A stretch of 64,000 bases of DNA from Massospora cicadina (Eukaryota; Entomophthoromycota; Entomophthoromycetes; Entomophthorales; Entomophthoraceae), in the NCBI GenBank assembly GCA_022478985.1, contig JAKSZP010002702.1, positions 168,949-232,948 on the forward strand, given 5' to 3'. Position numbers and translations under genes: made by a program. Every line of letters begins with the position of its first letter. Position 1 is the stretch's first letter. Below the pieces are notes generated by a model. It worked only from the letters and a program-made list of their open reading frames with translations, was not told the DNA's origin and made no database searches. Positions 55,600 through 64,000 of the stretch are shown one piece after another.

Positions 55600-56780
55600 T
55601 CTGATGCTTTGCTCCTGGCCAACGAAAGATCTCAAAGTCATAAGCCTGCAGCTAAAGAGCCCATCGTGCCAACTGACCTTCGTGTTCTTTGAGGTTCTGC
55701 AACCAGCGTAATGATGCGTGGTCTGTTACAAACTTAAACTTTACCCCATGCAGATAGACTCTGAATTGCTTATACATGTAGATCACTACTAAGCACTCTT
55801 TCTCAGTCACAGTATAATTACGCTCATGGTAGTTCAGACTTTGACTACAATATGCTACAGGATGTTCCTCTCCCTCGTCATCTTTCTGAGAAAGTACCGC
55901 CCCAACAGCAGAAAGGGATGCATCCATATAAACAATAAACTCCCAAATCAAAGTTCAGATATCGTAACACCAGTGCACTGACCAACACCATACAAAGTGT
56001 ATCAATAGTGATTGACAACGTTCCGTCCATTTGAACACAGCGTCCTTTTTAACAACTCGAATAGTGGACCCCCAATACAGCTAAAATTAGGGATAAAGCG
56101 CCAGTAGTAACCGACCATTCCTAAAAATACCTGTATGTCACACTTACTAGTGGGAGTAGTCATCTTGCTGATGGCCTCCACCTTAGCTGGATGTGGTTTA
56201 AGCCCTTTAGAGTCTACCACGAACCCCAGGTATTCCAGATGATCTTTGAAGAAGTTACATTTTTAAGGTTTAATTTTAATATTCGCCTCAGCCAGCTGGC
56301 GAAATACCGCTTCTAAGCGATTGAGATACTCTGAAAAAGGTTTAAGAGAAAATGTTAATATAGTCAAGGTATACAAGAATGCACAACAGTTTCAGGTCAC
56401 CAAGAATAGTATCTATGGCTCGCTGAAACATAGCCGGGGCGTTGCACAGCCCTTAAGGCATCCATGTCAGTTGAAAAAGGCTTTTTTAGATGATTACAGC
56501 GCATTTTTCCTGTTCCGCTGCGGGTAACTCAATTTGCCAGTAACCCAATATCAAGTCCATCACAGAAAAATAATGGGCTCCCCCTAACTGATCCAAAGCA
56601 TCTTTAATCCTTGGCAAAGGGTATGATTTCTTTTTGTAATACTGTTGAGCTTCCGGTAGTCTAATACTATGTGGTTGGTGCCATCCTTCTTTTTTACAAT
56701 CAGAATGGGTGAAGACCATGGGCTTTTGGATGTTTCAAGCATCCCTTGCTCTAACAACTTATCAAATTTACTAGTGACAA
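55600..56780 (-). pseudogene. Reverse transcriptase-RNase H relic of D
   Basis: RT 56719-56486 has KKSYPLPRIKDALDQLGGAH and FSVMDLILGYWQIEL. Near 56365-56395 the box reads LVYLDYINIFS (YLDY, second Asp lost). The connection part 56220-56002 includes VEAISKMTTPTSKCD and LGMVGYYWRFIPNFS. RNase H 55951-55652 has VYMDASLSAVGAVLSQKDDE, HPVAYCSQSLNYHERNYT, VTEKECLVVIYMYKQF and FVTDHASLRWLQ. This is the best-preserved RNase H here. Confidence 0.85.
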
Positions 56781-56843
56781 CGTCTTCCGCTGCCCTTGAT
56801 CAGCAGATCAGCTGGGACCTTATAGGGGGATGATCTCCTGTGT

Positions 56844-57770
56844 CTACTCAATGAACCACCCCCGAGCACACCCTAAGTCATGATCATCAACAGCAAAAAT
56901 CCCCTTGTATTTCTGAAATAAAGCTATTGCTTGGTCTTTTTGCTCTTCCAACAATCCTATTAAATTACTCCGCGGTACCACCATTAGTATGCCGGCCAGT
57001 GCCTCAACAGGTAGACCAAATTCATCCAATGACCCAAAATCATGAATATGAATGACCTCATCTTTGGGAATCAGATGTAAGTATGCTATAATTTGGTGTC
57101 AGTGGATTTGCATTGGTTCACTCTGGAGGTTTTCTAACAAAACCTTAATCTCCCCATTTCCTGGAAGTATAATGCCTGGGGCCATGTGGGGCTTGAGCCG
57201 TGCTTGTTGATAAGGCCTAATGACCTCCCCATAAAGCCCAACAGGCACTTCCACCTCTGACTCGGTGTTTATGATTAGTTGGTGTCCAGAGATAATGGAT
57301 ATAGGACCCGCCACTCTAAGCGGTAGCCCTTGATATTCATAAATTTGATGGAGAAGGGTCCGAGTCTTGCGCTTAAGTCGATGATAGCAAACTGAAGCCA
57401 CCCCATCACCATATGCAAGGTTAATGTGACTCATGTGTACCGAATCCTTTGGCGTTTCATATGAAGTGAAGTAGATTATGATCCGCTGCCCCATAATTCA
57501 AATGTCTCTGCTGTCATATCAACAACAGCCCCAAAGTGCCGCATAAAAGCAGTTATGATTAAAAGGTCATAGTTATTGTTTGGTAGCACTATGGCTGGGG
57601 CTACAATGACAATTGATCCAAATCGCAAAGGTAGTGCGCTGTACGCTCCTTCAGAGACCGTGCTTTCTGCGCCTGCAGTCCCATACACCATATGATGCTA
57701 CACGTCAGGCTTCAATGCCAGCTTTGCCACCAACTTTGTGGACACTATGTTGATTGGGGCACCCATATCA
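56844..57770 (-). pseudogene. Protease and PR-RT spacer of D
   Basis: AIIDMGAPINIVSTKLVAK at about 57775-57720 is the retropepsin active site with DTG changed to DMG. 57691-57476 continues with YSALPLRFGSIVIVAPAIVL and NNNYDLLIITAFMRHFGAV. A long linker (57494-57099, 131 codons open) with EYQGLPLRVAGPISIISGHQ and LPGNGEIKVLLENLQSEP follows. Then comes the pre-RT segment ALFQKYKGIFAVDDHDLGCA (57029-56844). Confidence 0.8.
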
Positions 57771-57784
57771 ATTATTGCACAAAC

Positions 57785-59190
57785 TCAGGTTTTTGCTATA
57801 ACAGTGTCACAGTAAGTACACTCAGAATAAGATGTATTCTGATCTTTTAAAACATGGACATCTAATGGATCTCGTTTTCCAAGGAAGCTCATAATACCCT
57901 CCCCAACTTTAGGGTATTCTTTAACAATAGCATTCACAGGGAGGGCCGCGTTCACCCCTTCTAAGAAAAGCGCATCAGCAAATGGATCTGGTTCATCAGT
58001 AGAGAGTTGATTAAACATCTGACAGGCATAAGGCTGTGGTTGCTCCTGAGGGCCTGCTTCCGCAGTGTCCATAAATTGCGTTTGTGTCAACACATTCACC
58101 CCCCAACCGGCTGCTGATATAGAAAGGCATCGTCATACTGGGGACCTTCCACTGGATGTACTGGAATAGAGTCAGGTGGGACGTTTTGAGTTAGAATAGC
58201 GGAAGTAGAGAGTCCCATCTCTACTCTGTTCTGACTTTTCCCTGATTATTCTGTTCCTGTGGTATGGAATGAACCTGATGATGAAGACAACTTCTGGCCA
58301 AGTGCCCAGAGCGACCGCACGAGAAACAATTGATCCTGTAAGATCTGCGTCCATAGTTGTTTTGAAATGGGCCATCCCAAAAGTTAAGCTGGGAATGAGC
58401 GGTGTAAACAGACCCTTCCTAATAGTTTAACTGCTGGTTGCAACTTGGTGCGAAATGAGGCGGTCAGTTATAACAAGGCTGAGGGTTACTAAATGGACAC
58501 CAAACTGGAAGATATAACTCCCCTTAATAAGAAGGTCCAGCAGCGGAGGGATAGGGTTCCACTCTATTTTGGATAGAGGGAAGGTAGCAGATAACTGACA
58601 TAAGATCTGCACGAGTTTAAGCAAAGGTATACCAACTTCTAAATATGGAGCCATGGTATTGAAAAGCTCACCGTATGGTTTCACAGCAGAGTTCAACACT
58701 ATGCATACATCAGATTTGGTTAAAGTTCCTGCCCCAATTAACACATGAACTTCCACCACAAAGCGATCAGCAAATGTGGTGAGGGTCTCATTATGCTGAA
58801 CTCCAATGGTTAAAAAATCGGCCTTCCACTGCACCATTTTCATGGTTCCTCCAAATAACCACAACACAGTATCTTTCACTTTTTGATAGGTAGCAGTACT
58901 AGTGGGGAGATAGCAAATAACTTGGTCAGTGCTTTTGACATCCAAGGAGGATAATAATAATTTAGCTTTATGACAATCTGACACTCCTTCTACTGAAAAC
59001 TCAAATCACTTAAAAAAACCATGGATGTTCCCATTTTGATCAAATGGAGGCAGCTTGTCAATACAGACCTCCTGCAGAAACTCATTTTTCCACTGGAGCA
59101 CAGCGTCCAAGGCAAGCTTGAGCTCTGCATATTCAATGGTTGCAGCATCTTGGGAAGACTCCTTGCCAGAGCAATCCTGATATGACATGG
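57785..59190 (-). pseudogene. Gag of D with CCHC zinc knuckle
   Basis: The start is probably the ATG inside the 59006-59332 open stretch (MSYQDCSGKESSQDAATIEY, about 59185). The capsid part is 58984-58427 (KAKLLLSSLDVKSTDQVICY, QHNETLTTFADRFVVEVHVL). The knuckle near 58335-58280 reads CFSCGRSGHLARSC (C-x2-C-x4-H-x4-C). 58099-57785 is the Gag-PR linker. Frameshifts separate these blocks. Confidence 0.8.
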
Positions 59191-59234
59191 CCAGCAACTG
59201 AGGGGTGTTATTGGTATTGTAATTGATCAATGGG

Positions 59235-59252
59235 CCCTTGTAGTGAGCACCA
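59235..59252 (-). other. Primer-binding site of D
   Basis: The minus strand reads TGGTGCTCACTACAAGGG, one base from the 5' LTR. This is the clearest copy of the site shared by E1, A, B, C and D. Confidence 0.8.
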
Positions 59253-59253
59253 C

Positions 59254-59751
59254 TATTATAAAATTGGTGGAATTGTAATATACGCCATAAGGGATTTTGC
59301 ACAGGGTTTGGCCCACTGAGCAATAGGACCAATGATATGATAATTGTTGCCCTTCAAAACAACAAAATAAACTAATTTAATAATATGGAGCACTTTCTCC
59401 CATTATATTAATTTATTTAATATATCAAACACAGTGGCCTTTCGCTGTATCGCTCTTCTTAGCTTCTTCACCACAGCCTTTTTTAATAATCTCATCTTGT
59501 CTATATTGTAGCAACTTTGGATGCTTACCACTTCTATGGCTTAGTAATTCAGTTCACCATATCTCATTGGTTCAGCAATTCTTCATTTGTTAATTTCACA
59601 ATCGCCTAATTTGAGGCGATTTCCCAACAACCCAATATCGCCTTATCTCAAGGCGCTCGAATAACCATTACTCATATTAAACTTGGCAGATTTTATCCAT
59701 TCTGCCATAACAAATTAGGGCTTATCATCCAGTCATATTGGAATTGCGACA
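59254..59751 (-). repeat. 5' LTR of D
   Basis: Pair of 53814-54312. On the minus strand it begins TGTCGCAATTCC and ends TTTATAATA. Confidence 0.9.
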
Positions 59752-59979
59752 GTCTTTTTCCAGATTTTTTCATCACTTACCTCCAAATCACTTTTTTCTA
59801 AAAATCAGACTTTTAATTGTCTGACATTACCCCTTTCAAGAGTGATAGGGGATGAATAAGGTTTTAAGAAACATATGAACTTGGTTAATAGTAAGGCCAG
59901 AAGTAAGGGACTTTAATGAAATACTCATCCCCTCGCTTATATGAGACTACAAATGGGCTTTTTTGATAGATCCAAGCTT

Positions 59980-60905
59980 TTTCTTTCTAGGCATGATTCA
60001 GTTGTGGTAGTAGAGTACCAAGTCTTCCACTTGAAAAAAAGGTTTTTGGTGGCCAGAGCTTGTTGGCAGCTTGCCCTTCTTTAGTGATGATTTTTGCTAA
60101 ATTAGTCATCGCCTCAGACTTTAACTGGGTGTTGCGCTGCGCCAACTTCTTCATGGCTTTATCCAGATCAGTACGAGCAGAGAAAATTCTTTGGCTAGTA
60201 AAGCAGGCACCCCAGGTTCCCGCCCATATAACCACGGAAAGAAGACATCTTGAGGATGCAATGGTAGCTAATATGGTAAGTCATGAGGGCGCTAGAAAAG
60301 TAAAGATCCCAGTGAAGAGGGTCATAGTTGGCCATTTTCCTAAGTATAGAGACCAGGGTCCCATTTGCTCTTTTGATGGCACCATTGGTGGATGGGCTAT
60401 AGGGGGCTAAGAAGAGTTCTTGTGCTCCTATGGAGGTAGCGAGGAGTTTTACCACTCAGGAGGTAAAATTTTTCCCATTATCACAAAGATGGACCTGGGG
60501 GAAACCATGCTACATAAAGATAATGATGTAAAAGGTGGCAGTAGCCTTAGCAGTCTGAGCGGGGAGAGCCACAGCTTCAACCCATATAATGAATCGATCT
60601 ATTACAACCAAGATATATTGACTGCCCATTAGTTTTAGGGAGAGGACCTACCACATCCAAACTTATAATGTGTAAGGGTTGTTGGGGCTTCGTAGGTTGG
60701 TACTGATAACGGTTCTTGAAGCTGTATTGATGTTTGCAGGTCAGACAATCATCCAGAATTTTAACTATGGTCTCCATGATTCCCTTCCAGTAATAAAGCA
60801 TTTTAACCCACTTATAGGTTTTTTGGACTCTTCCATGGCCCATGATAGTGTGAGACTCCAAGATGACAGGTACTTGCTTGGACGTTTGGAGATATAGCAA
60901 CTAGT
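59980..60905 (-). pseudogene. Integrase relic of E
   Basis: 60900-60577 holds ESHTIMGHGRVQKTYKWVK with DDCLTCKH (HHCC zinc region) and IISLDVVGPLPKTNG (first Asp). 60455-60195 holds LFLAPYSPSTNGAIKRANGT (Glu changed to Lys). 60235-59987 has a tail with DKAMKKLAQRNTQLKSEA. Frames shift between pieces. Matches the F integrase. Confidence 0.75.
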
Positions 60906-61039
60906 TTACTCCTACTTTCTTGTATAACTTCCCGCTATCCACCTTAGTGTTGTGGGAGTGCCATGAATGCATCTTTTGTACTGGCACATCTTCATCAGCC
61001 ACACGTCAGGAGTCATTAGAAGGTCATGTAACCTCTCTG

Positions 61040-62110
61040 CTTAGCTTTTGTCAAGGTGTAGGACAGGCAGCCATGTCAACCCATCAACGTTCATTTGACG
61101 CGTTCCATCTAAATGCTCAATTATTATTTTATAGTTCTAGAGCTTTAGAGCGCAGCGAGCCAACCGCCCTATGGGGTCCTTCATATTTTGCAGCCACTTC
61201 AAGGATGAGTGGTCATTATTCACTTTGAAGGATGTTCATATAAAAAAAGGCAATAGTATTTGACAGCGAGCAAGATGGCAAGGCACTTCTTTTTCAGTGA
61301 CACTGTAGTTACGCTCAGCTTTTGAGAGCATCTTACTTAATTAAGACACAGGATGATCGACTCCATTTCCATCCAACTGATCCAAGATAGCTCCAACGGC
61401 GTAGTCAGAGGCATCCGTGAACAACATGAAAGGCTTGCCATAGTTGGGGTGGCAGAGTATTGGCCTTTTTTGCAACAGTGCTTCAGGGTCTCAAACGCGG
61501 CCTTTTGTTCAGCACCCCAATAGAAGAGGGTGTTCTTAGCCAAGAGATGTACAGAGGGGCTCACTAAGCTGGGAGAACTTGTGGATGAACTGATGGTAAT
61601 ACCCCATCATGCCCAAGAATACCTGGATGTCACGAAGGGTTTTGGGCGCGAGCATCTTTACATTGCTTTGACTTTATCTTTCAGAGGTTGTATCCCATAT
61701 TAGGAGATGGCGTGCCCGCGAAATCCAACTCCTTTTGAAAGAAAGTGCATTTAGAGGGCTTCAGCTTTATGTTGGATTCCCGTAAGTGTTGAAACATCCT
61801 TTATGTGCATGAGATGCTTATTGAATGGCTTGGAGAAGACTATGATATCATCGAGGTAGACGATCATACAGCTCAGCTTAAGGCCCTGGAGAAAGTGATC
61901 CATTGCCCGCTGAAAAGTAGCAGGCGCATTAAACAACCCTGAGGTAGTCAAGTTGGTTGGAACAATCCTCACTGCAGATAAGGACGCGCTTCTCTTTATA
62001 TTGATAAGAAAGGTCCATCTGCCAGTATCTTCTAGTTAAGTCATGGCGGATAAGAATTTAGACCCAGAGAGTTAGGCCAGAGCGACATCAATGCGGGGAA
62101 TAGGATATCT
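61040..62110 (-). pseudogene. Reverse transcriptase-RNase H relic of E
   Basis: 61972-61751 contains FNAPATFQRAMDHFLQGL and MIVYLDDIIVFSKPFNKHL, so the YLDD catalytic box is intact. Just upstream, near 62140-62180, the frame is shifted but resembles the DYHKLN/TKKD fingers. 61564-61337 carries the connection/RNase H start (LLAKNTLFYWGAEQKAAFET). RNase H remnants (ERNYSVTEKECLAILLAV) lie near 61320-61250. Confidence 0.75.
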
Positions 62111-62348
62111 GTCCTTCTTTGTGAGGTTGTTCAGCTTGTGGTAGTCCATAACTACCTGATGGCCTTCATTTTTCTTCTTTATCAACAGGAGCGGGGACGC
62201 CAAGGGCTTTGGGAAGGCACTAACAACCCAGCGTTCAACAGCAGTTTGAGCTCCTTCCGCATCTTTAGCTCCTCAGCTTTGGATTTGCAATAGAGTTTGG
62301 AGCGGATAGGGCGAGCATCCCACACATCAATGGTATGAGTCCAACCTT

Positions 62349-62940
62349 TCATGTGCCCATATCGGTGTCAGAGGTAGAAATGATGTCACTATAGAGCTCC
62401 AGTAAGATTTGGAGCTTGTCAAATTCGGCGGGAATTAATTCATCAGAAATATGAACAGTAGGAAGAGTGCATAGGCATTGGTCTGCTGGTAAGCCCATAT
62501 CAACCATAGATCCAATACAGTGAACTTGTTTTATTTCTTCAAGGGGAATCAGCATACCCCTTCTGATCTCTTGATGCCTTTTTACAGCCATATCCTTCTT
62601 GGTGAGATCTCCTAGCAGAAGGTTGATAGGTCATTGCTAGGCAGGGTCTAGCATGCCCAGCAAAACTCTGGGCTCCAAAGGACTAACTCTGAAAATGCTA
62701 GTTAGGTGTAATAAGAAGTTGTTGGGGGATTTGTAAGGTAATCTTAGTATCAACTACCCTTTGTTCACCTAATTTAATTAAATCCCTTCCAAAGCATAAA
62801 AAGAGGTACCCTTGAGGGCGTTCACTGATGGATACAACATTTTTCATGCCTTCCTGCTGAGGTGTAATATAATTATAAGGCGGAAGAGGGAAACTCAATT
62901 GTGTAAGCATAATCTTTTTTGTTAAGATCATCATTTGTCA
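62349..62940 (-). pseudogene. PR-RT spacer of E
   Basis: 62591-62349 is open: RHQEIRRGMLIPLEEIKQVH, HISDELIPAEFDKLQILLEL and YSDIISTSDTDMG, the pre-RT region also seen in F. 62934-62698 is a further open stretch (PPYNYITPQQEGMKNVVS) without a known motif. Confidence 0.6.
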
Positions 62941-63081
62941 AAACAGAGGAACCTCGTAGTTAAGCAAGGAGAGATAGCCCTGCTTCAAGTTAATAACCTC
63001 TTCATATTCGAGCATGAACTGGGTATCAATGAGTAGACCATAGGTATTGTTGGCCAAAGCCACCGTGGGGGTGGAGAGAAG

Positions 63082-64000
63082 TTACCCAAATTGGATGGGC
63101 ATAGAAGAGTAGTCTCCATTGGCGCGAGTGTTGTTTGGCCCCTCAGTTTTAAACTCTTGTGTATATTCTCGGTCAGGGGCCAACTTAATTTTTTTCATAA
63201 GTTTAGAAGACACAACGTTCACAGGGGACCCAGTGTCAATAATAGCTTTAACCCACACTCCATTAACAATGACCTCCACTTTAGTTAAAGTTCCACCCAA
63301 GTTGGGGGGAAGAGCTAGAACCTCCTTCAGCTGGAGAGTAGAAGAAAAACGTTTTGCAGTTTCAAGGAATTTGTCACAGATAAACTTCAGTGTATACACA
63401 CTCTGAGTGGACCGGATCATTGTGGCAATGAGTGGTCAACATCACTGGCGGTATCAATAACCTCCAGGAATCTCAACACCTGATAAAGATATGTTTGGCG
63501 GGGTATCCTAGCCCAATCCACTCTCTCCAGGTTTAATTGGTTGGGTACCTCCACTTCACTTGGGGATCCTAGAACATAATGACCCACATCTTCACCACCC
63601 TCTTCAGATTTGTCATAAGAGGGGTTATCAATGCATATTAGGGAGCCCATAGTGGGTGAAGTAGGTTCAGTGCTTCCCTTATGGCAGGGTAGGCCATGGG
63701 AAGTTCCTCCACCTTACTAACTTTTTGGGGGAGGCGCTGGAATTGTAACGGCTCAATTTTTGACCTTTAAAGTAGTAGGCTTATGCTGCTTCATGGAGAC
63801 AAGTATCTGACTAGATTTATCTGGAGCAGAGGTCGAGGGAGGTAGCATCATGGGCGTAGATGCTTTAAATACCCTAGCTTTGGGTCGATCAGTGACAGTG
63901 AGCTTTGGTGAAAAAGGTAGTTTAGCTTATGTTTCCTGGTCATTTAACCCATTGTTAATGGGAGCGATTGGTACTCAAGAAAAGGGTTTAGGCTGAAAAG
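63082..64000 (-). pseudogene. Protease and Gag end of E
   Basis: 63420-63082 holds KAIIDTGSPVNVVSSKLMKK, an intact DTG active site, followed by KIKLAPDREY. 63650-63417 (IPRQTYLYQVLRFLEVIDTA) is the Gag-PR linker, shifted by one frame. Beyond 63650 the minus strand still looks like Gag linker and continues past the window edge. Confidence 0.75.

Larger units (their letters stand above)
53814..59751 (-). mobile_element. D: near-complete Ty3/gypsy element, minus strand
   Basis: 5,938 bp with LTRs 53814-54312 and 59254-59751 (499 and 498 bp) and a perfect GTCTT duplication (53809-53813, 59752-59756). All expected parts are present in order: PBS, Gag with CCHC knuckle, PR, RT, RNase H, IN with an intact D-D-E triad, PPT. 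Frameshifts and stops are few compared with its neighbours, but the RT box is YLDY and the protease motif is DMG. Inserted in the 3' LTR of E. Confidence 0.9.
53209..64000 (-). mobile_element. E: Ty3/gypsy element, minus strand, 5' part beyond window, interrupted by D
   Basis: 3' LTR in two pieces, 53209-53808 and 59752-59826, split by D with a GTCTT duplication. The minus-strand LTR start TGTCAGACAATTAAAAG follows the purine tract GAAAGGGGTAA (59827-59837). Inside are IN (about 59980-60900), RNase H (about 61040-61330), RT (61337-62110), pre-RT (62349-62934), PR and gag end (63082-63650), continuing past 64000. It is inserted in the F 3' LTR. The assignment of 53209 as its outer end rests on TG...CA logic only. 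Confidence 0.7.

Overview
The window shows no intact conventional gene. It is dense with nested, decayed transposable elements, mostly Ty3/gypsy LTR retrotransposons, with a tRNA-derived SINE family and a Helitron-like insertion. This points to a repeat-rich intergenic block of a large eukaryotic genome. A filamentous fungus fits (compact gag-pol elements, a chromodomain-bearing integrase, moderate AT-richness), but the sequence does not fix the organism. Nearly every reading frame is broken, so most calls are relics recognised from motifs: YxDD-type reverse transcriptase, RNase H, integrase HHCC/DDE/GPY, the Gag CCHC knuckle and LTR structure. Element names below (E1, E2, A, B, C, D, E, F, G, I, J) are labels made for this annotation.

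Layout. (1) 1-17.97 kb, nest 1. The oldest layer is E2 (+ strand), seen as 6473-8264 and 15930-17462 plus a 3' LTR. E1 (- strand, 1-6472, cut by the window edge) appears to sit in E2 between protease and RT. Element A (8265-15929, + strand) sits inside the E2 integrase, with a perfect CATGT target duplication. A SINE lies in the E2 3' LTR. (2) 18-21.25 kb: unrecognised degenerate sequence, including a 126-bp-period tandem repeat and the distal part of an unknown gene relic J (- strand). (3) 21.26-38.33 kb, nest 2. Element C (+ strand, TSD CCATT) carries a SINE in its 5' LTR. Its pol is interrupted by a solo LTR (I, TSD CCATT), which is itself interrupted by element B (TSD TGCTC/TGCTA). B carries a Helitron-like insertion. 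(4) 38.33-47.88 kb: more of J and flanking relics, interrupted by the chromovirus G (- strand, 39080-46286). (5) 47.88-64 kb, nest 3. F (+ strand, with a SINE inside) is broken in its 3' LTR by E (- strand, continuing past the window). E is broken in its 3' LTR by D (- strand, 53814-59751, TSD GTCTT), the best-preserved gypsy copy here.

The main unusual signals are these. A and B share a roughly 1.7-kb antisense ORF between integrase and the 3' LTR. A and B both lack the RT core yet were mobile, which suggests trans-mobilisation. A paralogous block of about 200 bp flanks pol on both sides in A and B. Five different elements share one primer-binding site (TGGTGCTCACTACARGGG). The nested insertions can be resolved to the base pair, and removing C or I in silico rejoins open reading frames in the layer below.
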